Part shown: positions 23,826-33,221 of the stretch, piece by piece
Layout of the letters: each line of letters opens with the position of its first letter
Numbering within the stretch: position 1 is the first letter of the stretch
DNA from: Candidatus Avimonas faecium
Lineage (GTDB): Bacteria; Bacillota; Clostridia; Oscillospirales; Acutalibacteraceae
Length of the DNA: 64,000 nt
Direction: 5' to 3'
NCBI GenBank assembly: GCA_904419005.1
Contig: CAJFQI010000003.1
Location: 1 to 64,000, forward strand
Notes under the pieces: model-generated
Told to the model about the DNA's origin: nothing
Databases searched by the model: none
The model's input: the letters and a program-made list of their open reading frames with translations, nothing else
Program-made: the position numbers and the translations under genes

Positions 23826-25976
23826 TTATTCCACGCCCCGCCGGTACAGCCCGCGGGTAAAGCCGGCGGGAGGGCTGCCCCCCTGCCGGTAGTCCCGCAG
23901 GACGGCGGCCGCCTGTTCCGGCGTTTCGTCGGTGAAATGCAGCAGCAGGAAATCCAGCCGCGGCAGCTCCGGCAGGCGGTCGGCCAGGTAGAGCGGGGCG
24001 GAGTTCAGCAGCTCCGCGCACCCGTCCGCGCCGGGCCCGCCTTCGCAGGCGACGGGGAAACGGACCCCCTTGCGGTCAACCAGCGCCCCCCGCCCTCCGC
24101 AGGCGGCGCAGCCGGCGGCCGCCCGGTATGGGCAGCTGCGCATCAGCATCAGCGGCTGCCGCCCGTAGGCGAGAAGCCCGGCCGGCAGGGGGGAGGAACG
24201 GACGAAATCCATCTGGCGGAAGGTGAGCTCCTGCGAGAGCACGGCGGCGCGGACACCTCTTTCTGCCAGCACATGCAGGCTGCCGGCGTTGAACACGTTC
24301 ATCCCGAAGCCGGCCAGCGGGGCCAGTCCCGCGCCGCGCGCCGGCTCCAGCGCCCCGATGTTGCCGCACAGTGCAAAGCGCGCCCCGGCCTCCGCCGCCC
24401 GCCGGCACAGCGCGGTAATCTCCTCCTCCCGCCCGAAGAGGCCGCGGGGAAGCTCGACCCCCACCGGCAGGCGGCCCGCCCAGGCGCGCAGGACGTCCTC
24501 GGCGGTGTGCAGCGGGAGGATCAGCGCGTCGGCGTCCAAGCCCGCCGGCGCCTGCCCCGCCTCCGCAAAGCGGGCGACTAGGGCGGGCCGGGCGGGAAAA
24601 GGGCGGCCCGGCGCGGTTTCTTTTGGGATGCGTCCCCGGTCAAAGGGCACCGGAGACGGGGCGGCCCGCTGGGCCAGCAGCCCGCCCAGCACCTGCCGCC
24701 GCAGGGCGTTGAGGGCGGCGGCGGGAACGGTCAGACCCTCCTGCAAATCGCAGGTGACGGCGGCCCGGAAGGGGGTGCCTCCCGTTTTTTGGAGCTGCGC
24801 CGCCGCCCGTTCCGCATCAAGCGGGCGATGGATGGCCGGCTCGGGCGCCGGCCCTTCCGCCTCGGCCGTGTGCCCCTGCCCGTCGTCGGCAGTCAGCCGC
24901 AGCGGCTGGCCGGCCCGCATGGTTAGCTTCATAGAAACCGGTACGCGGGGCGCCTCCTTTTCATACAGGCGTTCCAGCCGCCCCAGCACCGGCGCGGCGG
25001 CGGTGACATCCTCCTTGCGGCGGACGCCGAACATCCCCGCCCCGCGGCGGCCGGTATAGTAACCATCCGTAAAACCAGAACGGGAAAATACGGATTGTAA
25101 ATCATCAACCAACTGACGGATTTCGGTTTCCGGCCGGCCGTCCCGGGCCGCGGCATAGGCGGCCGTGGCGGCGGCGACGTATTCGGGCCGTTTCATCCGT
25201 CCTTCGATTTTCAAGGAACAGACCCCGAGGGCGGCCAGCTCCCCCACCTGTTCCCGCAGGGAGAGGTCGCGCAGGGATAGGGCGGCTTCCCCCTCCCCGG
25301 CCGGGCGTTCCCGCCCTCCGCGGCAGGGAGCGAAGGGGAGGCGGCAGGGCTGGGCGCACAGGCCGCGGTTGCCGCTCCGCCCGCCGAGCATGGCGGACAG
25401 CAGGCATTGGCCGGAAACGCACATGCACAGCGCGCCGTGGACAAAAATTTCCAGTTCCGCGCCCTGCCCGGCACAGGCGGCGATTTCCGCCTTGGACATT
25501 TCCCGCGCCAGCACCACCCGGGAGAAGCCGAGGGCGGCCAGCTCCCGCACCCCGGCGGGGGTATGGCAGGACAGCTGGGTGGAGGCGTGCAGCGGCATGT
25601 CCGGCGCGGCGGCGTGTACGGCCCGCGCCAGCCCGAGGTCCTGCACGATCAGCGCGTCCACGCCCAGGGCACAGACCTCCTCGGCCAAGGCCAGGGCGGC
25701 GGGCAGCTCGTCCTGGCGGACCAGGGTGTTGAGGGTGAAATGCACCTTGGCCCCCCGGGCATGACAAAAGGCCACCGCCTCCCGCAAGGAGGCGGCGTCA
25801 AAATTGTGGGCGTTGCGGCGGGCGTTGAACCCGCCGCCCCCCAGATATACCGCGTCCGCGCCGCAGCGGACGGCGGCGGTCAGAGCCTGCATGGAGCCCG
25901 CCGGGGCCAGGATCTCCAGGCCCGGCGTCCCCGCGGGCGGCCCTTTTATAGCGAAGGGCCCCTGCTGCTTGCCCAC
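23826..25976 (-). CDS. peptidase U32 family protein (RlhA-like)
   Basis: A 716-residue U32-family protein. The N-terminal part has EILAPAGSMQALTAAVRCGADAVYLGG, LHASTQLSCH, IFVHGALCMCVSGQC and NRGLCAQPCR, the conserved cysteine region. LKIEGRMKRPEYVAAA follows, then a long Ala/Arg/Gly-rich C-terminal part resembling DUF3656. Long U32 proteins include RlhA, needed for 23S rRNA C2501 hydroxylation in E. coli; other members act in tRNA U34 hydroxylation. True peptidase activity is doubtful. GTG 25976 begins 4 bp after the zapA stop, so translation is probably coupled. Confidence 0.88.
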   Translation of the reverse strand: MGKQQGPFAIKGPPAGTPGLEILAPAGSMQALTAAVRCGADAVYLGGGGFNARRNAHNFDAASLREAVAFCHARGAKVHFTLNTLVRQDELPAALALAEEVCALGVDALIVQDLGLARAVHAAAPDMPLHASTQLSCHTPAGVRELAALGFSRVVLAREMSKAEIAACAGQGAELEIFVHGALCMCVSGQCLLSAMLGGRSGNRGLCAQPCRLPFAPCRGGRERPAGEGEAALSLRDLSLREQVGELAALGVCSLKIEGRMKRPEYVAAATAAYAAARDGRPETEIRQLVDDLQSVFSRSGFTDGYYTGRRGAGMFGVRRKEDVTAAAPVLGRLERLYEKEAPRVPVSMKLTMRAGQPLRLTADDGQGHTAEAEGPAPEPAIHRPLDAERAAAQLQKTGGTPFRAAVTCDLQEGLTVPAAALNALRRQVLGGLLAQRAAPSPVPFDRGRIPKETAPGRPFPARPALVARFAEAGQAPAGLDADALILPLHTAEDVLRAWAGRLPVGVELPRGLFGREEEITALCRRAAEAGARFALCGNIGALEPARGAGLAPLAGFGMNVFNAGSLHVLAERGVRAAVLSQELTFRQMDFVRSSPLPAGLLAYGRQPLMLMRSCPYRAAAGCAACGGRGALVDRKGVRFPVACEGGPGADGCAELLNSAPLYLADRLPELPRLDFLLLHFTDETPEQAAAVLRDYRQGGSPPAGFTRGLYRRGVE

Positions 25977-25979
25977 GGC

Positions 25980-26357
25980 CTATTTTTCCTGCCCGCCCAC
26001 CGGGTAGCCGGGGACGTATTTTTTGCGCAGGTCGTTCAGCTCCCGGCGCAGCCGTTCGGCTTCCCGCCGGGCTTCGTCCGCTTCGGAGCGGGCGCGGGCG
26101 TTGTCGCTGAGGTATTCCTTGATCTGGCTGCGCAGGTTGTCCGCCGAGGCGTTGGCCTTGCGGGCCTCGTCCTGTACCGTGATGGCGGTCAGCACCGCCG
26201 CCATGGTGGTGGAAACGCGGGGGTCGTTGTTCATCAGCGCCCGCATCGAGCGGTCCAGCTCCGCGCCGAGTTCCAGCACATAGGACTCCGGCTCGTCGGA
26301 GGCGATGATGTATTCGGTCCCGCAGATATCAAGTTTGACACGGTGTTTTGCGGCCAT
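25980..26357 (-). CDS. zapA: cell division protein ZapA
   Basis: A 125-residue FtsZ-associated protein. The N-terminal globular part has VKLDICGTEYIIASDEPESYV and a helix with LDRSMRALMNNDPRVSTTMAAVL. The C-terminal half is a long charged coiled coil (LRSQIKEYLSDNARARSEAD...). It bundles FtsZ filaments at mid-cell. The zapA-U32 neighbour pair is common in Firmicutes. No convincing promoter was seen in the 220 bp upstream, though an isolated TATAAT-like box occurs on the minus strand near 26535. Confidence 0.93.
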   Translation of the reverse strand: MAAKHRVKLDICGTEYIIASDEPESYVLELGAELDRSMRALMNNDPRVSTTMAAVLTAITVQDEARKANASADNLRSQIKEYLSDNARARSEADEARREAERLRRELNDLRKKYVPGYPVGGQEK

Positions 26358-26580
26358 AGCAATCGGCTCCTTCCGTTGACGGTAAAGGACGGTTCCGGCG
26401 GGGAAGGCGCGGCATCGCCCGCCGAAAGCGCCGGCAGGCGCCGTCTGCGGGAGCTTACGCGGCTTTTTCCCTTTTCCGGCCGGCTTCGCCCCTTGGTTTC
26501 TTTGTTACCATTTTATATCTTCCATTATAATCTACCCTGCGCTAAAAATCTACCCCGCCGCACAGGGTTTCCCCCAAAAA

Positions 26581-29500
26581 TTACAGCCCGTTTTCTATCC
26601 GGACGCTGCTCCCGCGGGGGGAACGGCTGACCACGATTTTTTTATCAATCCTCTCCTTGAGCTCCTGTACGTGGGAGATGATCCCCACCAGCCGGTCGGT
26701 CCCCGCCAGGGAAAGCAGGGTGGCGATCGCGGCGTCAAGGCTTTCCGCATCAAGCGAGCCGAAGCCCTCGTCCACGAACATGGTGTCCACCGTCACGCCG
26801 CCCGCCTGCTGCTGGATCACGTCGGACAGGCCGAGGGCCAGCGCCAGGGAGGCCTTGAAGCTCTCCCCGCCCGACAGGGTTTTGACGTGCCGCGCCTTGC
26901 CGGTGTAGTGGTCGAACACCCCGAGGTCGAGCCCCCGGTCCGTCAGGGATTCCTGGAAATCGTTGCGCACCAGCTCAAACCGGCCGTGGGTCATTTTTTC
27001 CAGCCGCCGGTTGGCCTGCCGCAGGATGCGGTCGAAGTAGACGGCCTGGACCGCCGTCTCAAGCTGGAGCTTCTTTTTGCCCTTGATCATCCCGTTGGCG
27101 GCGTCCGAGAGGGAGCGCAGGCAGAGCAGGCCCTTTTCCAGCTCTTCGGTTTCCGCCAGCTTTTCGGAAAGCTCCTTTTCAATCCGCCGGTTCCCATCCA
27201 GCCGGGAGCGCAGGGCGGCGGCCTGCTCCCACTGCCGGGCCGCCCGGCCCTCGCAGTCGGATAGGGCCGCTGCGGCCTGCCCGGCGTCGCCGTCCCGGCC
27301 GGCGGTTTCCGCTTGCAGCCGGCGGACGGCCTCCTGCCAGGCCTCCCGTTCGGAGAGCAGGCGCTCCCGCTCTGCCCGGCGGGCCTGGAGCTCCTCGGGC
27401 GGGCACATGGCGGCGGCCGCCGCTTCCTCCCCGTCAAAGCCGGCCTCCATGCAGTGCCGGCGGTAGCTTTGCGTCAGCTCCTGCTCCTCCCGGCGGGCGG
27501 CGAGGGCGGTGTCCCGGCCCTGCGCGGCCAGGGAGGCGGCGCTTTCCGCCTCCCGCTCGGCCTGCTGGCACTGTGCGCGGCGGGCCTCCCGTTCGGCGTC
27601 CAGCTGCGCCAGAAGGCGGGCAAGCTCCTCCGCCCGCTCCCGCGCCTGGGCGGGAGAAAGCGTGCCGGCGGGCAGGGAGGCGGCCAGCGCCTCCTGCTCC
27701 GTCCGGGCGGCGGTGAGGGCGGCGGCCTGCCCGGCCTTTTCCTGCCGGAGGGCGTCCCGCTTCTGCTGAGCGCCGCGGCAGTCCTGCTCCCGCTGGGCCA
27801 GCAGGGCGGGCAGCTCCCGCCGGCGCTGTGCCTGCCGCTCGGCCTCCTGCCGCTGCGCCCGGAGGGCCTGCTCCTCTTCCGCCAGCGCCCGACGGGCCGC
27901 TTTGGCGGCGCAGAGAAGGGCGGCCGGCTCCCCCTCTGCCGGGAGGCCGGCCTCTTCGGCCCGCTGCCGGAGCGCCGTCCGCGCGGCATCCCTGGCGGTT
28001 CGCTGCTTTTCCAGCGCGCCGCTTGCCGCCATGCAGCGCTCGTTTTCGGCGTCCCGTGCGGCCTTGAGCCGGTCCAGCACGTCCCGGCCGGGTGCGGACG
28101 GCGGCAGGGGGGCGGGGGAGGGATGCTCCCGCGCGCCGCAGACCGGGCAGGGCTCCCCGGGCTGGAGCCGTGCGGCCAGCAGCCCTGCCTGCGCGTGGAA
28201 AAACAGGGCTTCCGCCCGGTCGTATTCCTTCTTGGCGGCGGCATAGGCCGCGGCGGCGCGGGCGAAGGCATCCTGCGCGCCGGCCAGGGCTGTTTCTTCC
28301 TCTTCACAGGTGCGGGCCGAGGCGGTGAGCCCGTCGAGCGCCCGGCCGCGGCGCTCCGCTTCCTCAAGGCGGCCGTCCAGCCGGGCGAGCAGGGCCTCCG
28401 CCCCTTCAAGGGCCCGGTATTCCTCCTGCCCCTGCTGGTGGAGCGCCTGTGCGGCGTTCAGCCGTTCGTCGGCGCGGGCCAGCTCGTCCGCGAGGGCGCC
28501 GAGGGCCTTTTCCATTTCATCGGCCGCCCGCGCCTGCTCGGCCAGGCGGTCGTACTGCGGCAGCAGGAGGGAAAGGGAAGACTGCTCCTGTTCGAGGGCG
28601 CGCCGGCGGGGCTCCGCTTCCTCCGAAGCTTTCCAATTTTCGGCGGCGCGCTCCCGCGCGGCCTGCGCCTGCTCCTGCCGCCGGGCCAGGGAGCCGGCCT
28701 GCTCTTCCGTCTGGTCCGCCCGGCTCCGCGCGCTTTGCAGCAGGGCGCGCTCCGCCGCGAGGGCCTGCGCCCGTTCGGCCAGCTGCAGGGACGCCTCAAG
28801 CTCCGCCGCCTGGGCGGCCTGCTCCTGCCGCTGCCCTTCCTCGGCGCGCAGGCGGGCGAGCTTCTCCCGCTTTTTGGCGGTTTCCTGCGCTTCGGCCAGG
28901 CGGACGGTCAGGCGCCGCCGTTCCTCGTCCAGCGCCCCCAGCCCGCCGTCCAGCTCCCGGAGCCGGCCGGCGTCCCGGCGGTTTTGCTCCCGCAGGGCGT
29001 CCCGCACCGCGGGGACGCCGAAGGGGCCGTCCTTTTCCAGCGCCGCCACCGCCTCTTTCAGGGCGGATGGGGAGGGACCCGGCTCGTCCGGCGCGGAGGC
29101 TTGCCCTGTTTCCGCTGAAGCCGCCCCGCCGTCCGCGTCCGCCTCACCGATCCGGATGCGGCGGCAGTTGTCGAGCAGGTGGGTGCGGGCGGCCGCCAGC
29201 GCGCCTCCCTGCTCCTTTGTCCGGGCAGCCAGCTCCTGCTGGATGCGGCGGTAAATGCCGGTGTCAAAAATCCGGCGGAAAATTTCGGCCCGTTCGTCGC
29301 TGCCGGCCAGCAGCAGGCGGAGGAATTCCCCCTGCGCAAGCATACAGATCTGGCTGAACTGCCGGTGGTTCAGCCGGAGCAGCTCCTCTATGCAGCGGGT
29401 GACCTCGCCCACCTTGGCGACCACCCGGCCGTCCGGGTAGGTCAGCTCCGCCGCGGCAGGCTGGCGGGTCGTCCCTTCCCCCCGCCGCTTGGGGCGGGCG

Positions 29501-29793
29501 TATTCGGGGCTGCGGCGGACAAGGTACCGCTGCCCCCGGTGCTCAAAGGCCAGGGAGACGAAGGTTTCGGCCTCGGGGGGCGCAAAGTCGCTGCGCAGCC
29601 CCTCCCCGCCCCGGCGGCTGCCGCTGGCTTCCCCAAACAGCGCGTAGGAGATGCCGTCAAAAATGGTGGTTTTCCCGGCGCCGGTGTCCCCGGTGATCAG
29701 GAAGAGCCCCCGCCCGCCCAGCTTGGTAAAATCCACCTCGCAGCGCCCGGCATAAGGGCCGAACGCGCTCATGGTAAGCAAAATCGGTTTCAC
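26581..29793 (-). CDS. sbcC: nuclease SbcCD subunit C
   Basis: A 1070-residue SMC-like ATPase that with SbcD cleaves DNA hairpins and processes double-strand breaks. Walker A is GDTGAGKTTIFDG. Two very long Ala/Glu/Arg-rich coiled coils flank the zinc hook CPVCG. The C-terminal half has the ABC signature LSGGESFKASLALALGLS and Walker B TMFVDEGFGSLD. The start is GTG 29793 (MKPILLTMSAFGPYAG), supported by AAAGGAAG; the track start adds six residues that include this site. It lies 36 bp after sbcD. Confidence 0.95.
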   Translation of the reverse strand: MKPILLTMSAFGPYAGRCEVDFTKLGGRGLFLITGDTGAGKTTIFDGISYALFGEASGSRRGGEGLRSDFAPPEAETFVSLAFEHRGQRYLVRRSPEYARPKRRGEGTTRQPAAAELTYPDGRVVAKVGEVTRCIEELLRLNHRQFSQICMLAQGEFLRLLLAGSDERAEIFRRIFDTGIYRRIQQELAARTKEQGGALAAARTHLLDNCRRIRIGEADADGGAASAETGQASAPDEPGPSPSALKEAVAALEKDGPFGVPAVRDALREQNRRDAGRLRELDGGLGALDEERRRLTVRLAEAQETAKKREKLARLRAEEGQRQEQAAQAAELEASLQLAERAQALAAERALLQSARSRADQTEEQAGSLARRQEQAQAARERAAENWKASEEAEPRRRALEQEQSSLSLLLPQYDRLAEQARAADEMEKALGALADELARADERLNAAQALHQQGQEEYRALEGAEALLARLDGRLEEAERRGRALDGLTASARTCEEEETALAGAQDAFARAAAAYAAAKKEYDRAEALFFHAQAGLLAARLQPGEPCPVCGAREHPSPAPLPPSAPGRDVLDRLKAARDAENERCMAASGALEKQRTARDAARTALRQRAEEAGLPAEGEPAALLCAAKAARRALAEEEQALRAQRQEAERQAQRRRELPALLAQREQDCRGAQQKRDALRQEKAGQAAALTAARTEQEALAASLPAGTLSPAQARERAEELARLLAQLDAEREARRAQCQQAEREAESAASLAAQGRDTALAARREEQELTQSYRRHCMEAGFDGEEAAAAAMCPPEELQARRAERERLLSEREAWQEAVRRLQAETAGRDGDAGQAAAALSDCEGRAARQWEQAAALRSRLDGNRRIEKELSEKLAETEELEKGLLCLRSLSDAANGMIKGKKKLQLETAVQAVYFDRILRQANRRLEKMTHGRFELVRNDFQESLTDRGLDLGVFDHYTGKARHVKTLSGGESFKASLALALGLSDVIQQQAGGVTVDTMFVDEGFGSLDAESLDAAIATLLSLAGTDRLVGIISHVQELKERIDKKIVVSRSPRGSSVRIENGL

Positions 29794-29829
29794 AGTCCGC
29801 TTCCTTTCCAATCCTGTTGGGGGAGTGGC

Positions 29830-31017
29830 CTACGCGTCCTCCCGCGCCTTTTCAATCACCTGCCGCAGGACCGCCCGCTGCCCGTCGGACAGCGGCTCCC
29901 CGGTCACCTGCCGGAAGAATTCTGCAAACAGCTCCTCCTCGCTTTTTCGGGCGAGGGGGTCGGCTTCGGCCTCTTCGCCGGCCGGCTCCCGGGATGGGGG
30001 CGCCAGCTCGACGTGCAGGAGGTTGGGGTATACGGTGCGCAGCCTCTCAGCGGGGTCGAGCACCGCCTCGTCGGTCAGCACCGCGTAGATATAATCCTCC
30101 CGCTGAGGGCCGGCGCTCTGCTTGGCGGCGGCCAGCAGGTCGTCCAGCCGCCCCCGGATCTGCCGCAGCTCCCGCCGGGGCGCCAGGGGCAGAAGCTCGA
30201 CGGCGGTATCCCCCTTGGGGCCGAGGGTCACGAGCGGCACGCTCTTGGCATGGCGGGCCTCCGAGAGGGAGTATTTGAGCGGGGAGCCGGCGTACCGCAC
30301 CGTATCCCGCCCCATCCGCTGGGCGCGGTGCAGGTGCCCCAGCGCCACGTAGTCGAACCCGTCAAAGCAGGAGACGTCCACATTGTCGCTGCCGCCGACC
30401 ATCACGGTGTCCGATTCGCACAGCTCCGGGCCCTGCCCGCCCGCGCTGACAAACTGGTGGGCCACCAGGACATGCCGCTCCTGCGGAGGGCACTCTTGCA
30501 GAGAGCACTCTTGCAGAGGGTGCTCCCGCGGAGGCAGGGGGGGCGCCGCCAGCGCAGCCCGCACCGCCTCTTCGGTAGTGGAGGCGGCGCAGCCCAGGCG
30601 GGCGTTGACCATCGCCGGCCGCAGGAAGGGCAGGAGGGTAAAGCAGACCGGGCCGTATTCGTCGGACAGCGTCACCCGGCGGACCTTCCCGTCGTACTGC
30701 CCGGCAATATAAACCCCCTGCCCGGCAAAAAGCCGGCTGCCGAATTCCAGCCGCTCGGGGGAATCGTGGTTGCCCGAAACGGCCAGGACGGGGATCCCCC
30801 GCTCGCCGAGCCCGCTTAGGAAGTCGTCGAGCAGCTCGACCGCCTCTGCCGGGGGGATGGAGCGGTCGTACACGTCCCCCGCGATCAACACCCCGTCCAC
30901 CTTGTGCCGGTCGGCGAGGGACAATATTTCCTTTAATATGTACCGTTGGTCCTCCAGCATTGGGGCCTCAAGCACGCATTTCCCCAGATGGAGGTCGGCA
31001 AGGTGAAGCAGACGCAT
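29830..31017 (-). CDS. sbcD: nuclease SbcCD subunit D
   Basis: A 395-residue Mre11-type metallophosphoesterase, the nuclease partner of SbcC. Motifs: MRLLHLADLHLGK, LIAGDVYDR, AVSGNHDSPERL, VLVAHQFVS and YVALGHLHRAQ. Just before the VLVAHQF strand the protein contains four near-identical pentapeptides (PPREH PLQEC SLQEC PPQER) encoded by a 15-bp tandem repeat, an insertion I do not associate with the family. A TATACT box upstream on the minus strand near 31071 could be its -10. Confidence 0.94.
   Translation of the reverse strand: MRLLHLADLHLGKCVLEAPMLEDQRYILKEILSLADRHKVDGVLIAGDVYDRSIPPAEAVELLDDFLSGLGERGIPVLAVSGNHDSPERLEFGSRLFAGQGVYIAGQYDGKVRRVTLSDEYGPVCFTLLPFLRPAMVNARLGCAASTTEEAVRAALAAPPLPPREHPLQECSLQECPPQERHVLVAHQFVSAGGQGPELCESDTVMVGGSDNVDVSCFDGFDYVALGHLHRAQRMGRDTVRYAGSPLKYSLSEARHAKSVPLVTLGPKGDTAVELLPLAPRRELRQIRGRLDDLLAAAKQSAGPQREDYIYAVLTDEAVLDPAERLRTVYPNLLHVELAPPSREPAGEEAEADPLARKSEEELFAEFFRQVTGEPLSDGQRAVLRQVIEKAREDA
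30473..30532. repeat. 15-bp tandem repeat inside sbcD
   Basis: About four in-frame units, best copies GGGCACTCTTGCAGA and GAGCACTCTTGCAGA, encoding pentapeptide repeats. It keeps the reading frame and looks like slippage-generated expansion in a surface loop. Confidence 0.7.
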
Positions 31018-31475
31018 GAAAAGCCTCCCTGCGGCCCCGCCTTCCGCCGGGGCCCCTTTCTTTTGGCTTTTAGTATACCGTATCCGCGGGCAAAAAGCCA
31101 GACCGCGGCTTTATCGGTCCCGCCCCAGCCTGCGGAGGCATAGCGCCGGCGCCCAGAAACTCAGCGTTGCAATGGCATACGCACGATGCTATAATATACA
31201 GGTTGAGAAAAACTAGGCAAGGAGACAATACAAAGCGGCGTGAAAAGCAGGGATGCCGGGATTGCCCCTTGCCTATTGGGGGTTTGCCTAAGAATCACAC
31301 GATGGACACAGAAGATTTAAAGACCGTTTACAAATCGGCGGGACGTCTCCGGTACAATACAATAGAGACTTTACGGTTGCCCTGCGGGGGACCGTACGGG
31401 GCAGCCCGGACCGCCGGGACGCCGGGGCTTCGCCTGCGGCGGTTACTTTGAAAACGCAGGAGGGAAAGCGAAAAC
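31018..31475. other. intergenic region between sbcD and the ABC operon
   Basis: Divergent promoter region. It contains the plus-strand promoter at 31167 and a leader of about 270 nt. Two further TACAAT boxes at 31353 and 31358 lack a well-placed -35. No gene or recognised riboswitch. Confidence 0.5.
31167..31195 (+). promoter_or_regulatory. sigma-A-type promoter of the Gld-type ABC operon
   Basis: TTGCAA, 17-nt spacer, TATAAT; about 280 nt before ATG 31476. Confidence 0.6.
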
Positions 31476-32447
31476 ATGATTGAGGTAAAAAACCTGACGA
31501 AGCGATATGGCGGCCACCTGGCCGTCAACGATATCAGCTTCTCGGTGGATGAAGGGGAGGTCGTCGGCTTCTTGGGGCCGAACGGCGCGGGAAAGTCCAC
31601 CACCATGAACATCCTGACCGGCTACCTGTCGGCCAGCAGCGGCATGGCCAAGATCAACGGCTTTGATATTTTGGAGAAGCCGAACCAGGCCAAGGCCAGC
31701 ATCGGCTACCTGCCGGAGCAGCCGCCGCTGTATCTTGATATGACGGTGCGGGAATATCTGGATTTCATGTACGACCTGAAAAAATGCACCCTCAACCGCG
31801 GGACGCATATTGCGGAGATCTGCCGGCTGGTGAAAATCGAGAACGTGTACGGCCGGCTGATCAAGAACCTGTCCAAGGGCTACCGCCAGCGCGTCGGCCT
31901 GGCCCAGGCGCTGATCGGCAACCCGCCGGTACTGATCCTGGACGAGCCGACCGTCGGCCTTGACCCGAACCAGATCATTGAGATCCGCACCCTGATCAAA
32001 AACCTGGGCAAGCACCATACCGTCATCCTATCCTCCCACATCCTGCAGGAGATTGAGGCGGTCTGCGACCGGATTATCATCATCAACCAGGGGGTACTCG
32101 TGGCGGACGACACCGCGGCCAACCTGACCCGGAGGTATTCCAGCGACCGGCGCCTGCTCCTGCGGGTCGCAGGCGGGGAGGAAGACGTGCTGCACCTGCT
32201 CGAACGCGTCCCGGGGGTGGAGAACGCGGTTTCGCTCGGCGAAAAGGAACCGGGCGTCTTCGAATTTGCCATTACCCCGGCGGAGGGGCAGGACGTCCGG
32301 CGGGAGATCTCCAGCCGCCTGGCCAGCCGCAACTGGATTATCATGGGGATGCGGTCTATGGAAATGACCCTGGAAGACGTGTTCGTGGCCCTGACCCGCG
32401 AAAACCTGTCGGCGGCCCGGAAACATAAGAAAGGAGGGCGCGCCTGA
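31476..32447 (+). CDS. ABC transporter ATP-binding protein (GldA-like)
   Basis: A 323-residue ATPase of an ABC-2-type system. Walker A is GPNGAGKSTTMN, the Q-loop is YLPEQPP, the signature NLSKGYRQRVGLAQAL, Walker B LILDEPTVGLD and the H-loop SSHIL. A C-terminal regulatory extension of about 100 residues follows. The stop overlaps the permease start (TGATG), showing translational coupling. With the next two genes it matches the GldA-GldF-GldG layout; in non-gliding Firmicutes the substrate is unknown. Confidence 0.92.
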   Translation: MIEVKNLTKRYGGHLAVNDISFSVDEGEVVGFLGPNGAGKSTTMNILTGYLSASSGMAKINGFDILEKPNQAKASIGYLPEQPPLYLDMTVREYLDFMYDLKKCTLNRGTHIAEICRLVKIENVYGRLIKNLSKGYRQRVGLAQALIGNPPVLILDEPTVGLDPNQIIEIRTLIKNLGKHHTVILSSHILQEIEAVCDRIIIINQGVLVADDTAANLTRRYSSDRRLLLRVAGGEEDVLHLLERVPGVENAVSLGEKEPGVFEFAITPAEGQDVRREISSRLASRNWIIMGMRSMEMTLEDVFVALTRENLSAARKHKKGGRA

Positions 32448-33154
32448 TGGGTGCCGTATTCAAAAAGGAATTCAAGTCGTTTTTCACCTCCCCGGTCGGT
32501 TACATCCTGCTGGCGGTCATGACCTGCGCGTCCGGATTTTTCTTTTATGTGTTCAATGTGTTTAACTACAGCGCCGACCTGTCATATACGTTCAGCAACC
32601 TGTTTACGGTCGTGCTGCTGATCCTGCCGATCCTGACCATGAGGCTGTTCAGCGAGGAGAAAAGGCAGAAGACCGACCAGGCGCTGCTGACCTCGCCGGC
32701 CAGCCTGACCGGCATTGTGCTCGGCAAATTTTTTGCCGCGCTGCTGATGTTTGTGCTTTCGCTGGTGATCCTGCTGGTGTTCGCCGTAGTCATCGCCTTC
32801 CAGGTCACCCCGTCGTGGAGCGTGATTATCGGCAACTTCCTGGGCCTGATCCTGGTAGGCGGCCTGGTGATCTCGATCGGCCTGCTGATCTCAAGCCTGA
32901 CCGAAAGCCAGCTCATTGCGGCGATCGGCACGCTGGGCATCTCGGTGGCGCTGATCATGATGGACAGCCTTTCCACGATCTTTTCAAGCATCCCGGCGGT
33001 GGGCACGGTGATCGATTTCCTGTCCGTCTCCCAGAAGTATACCGAATTCACCAGCGGGATCCTGAATTATGCTTACGTGATCTTTTTCCTGAGCATGCAG
33101 GCGCTGTTCGTGTTCCTGACCGTCCGCGTGCTGGACCGCAAGAGATGGAGCTGA
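32447..33154 (+). CDS. ABC-2-type permease (GldF-like)
   Basis: A 235-residue permease with six hydrophobic helices and the N-terminal KKEFKSFFTSPVGYILLAV typical of this group. RLFSEEKRQKTDQALLTSP is the conserved cytoplasmic loop after helix 2. It pairs with the preceding ATPase and overlaps it by one base. Confidence 0.9.
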   Translation: MGAVFKKEFKSFFTSPVGYILLAVMTCASGFFFYVFNVFNYSADLSYTFSNLFTVVLLILPILTMRLFSEEKRQKTDQALLTSPASLTGIVLGKFFAALLMFVLSLVILLVFAVVIAFQVTPSWSVIIGNFLGLILVGGLVISIGLLISSLTESQLIAAIGTLGISVALIMMDSLSTIFSSIPAVGTVIDFLSVSQKYTEFTSGILNYAYVIFFLSMQALFVFLTVRVLDRKRWS

Positions 33155-33221
33155 GCAGGCCGCTCGTCCCGGCCGCAGGGCCGGGAGATGCCGCGCATTG
33201 CCCACCAATTCGGAAAGGAGC

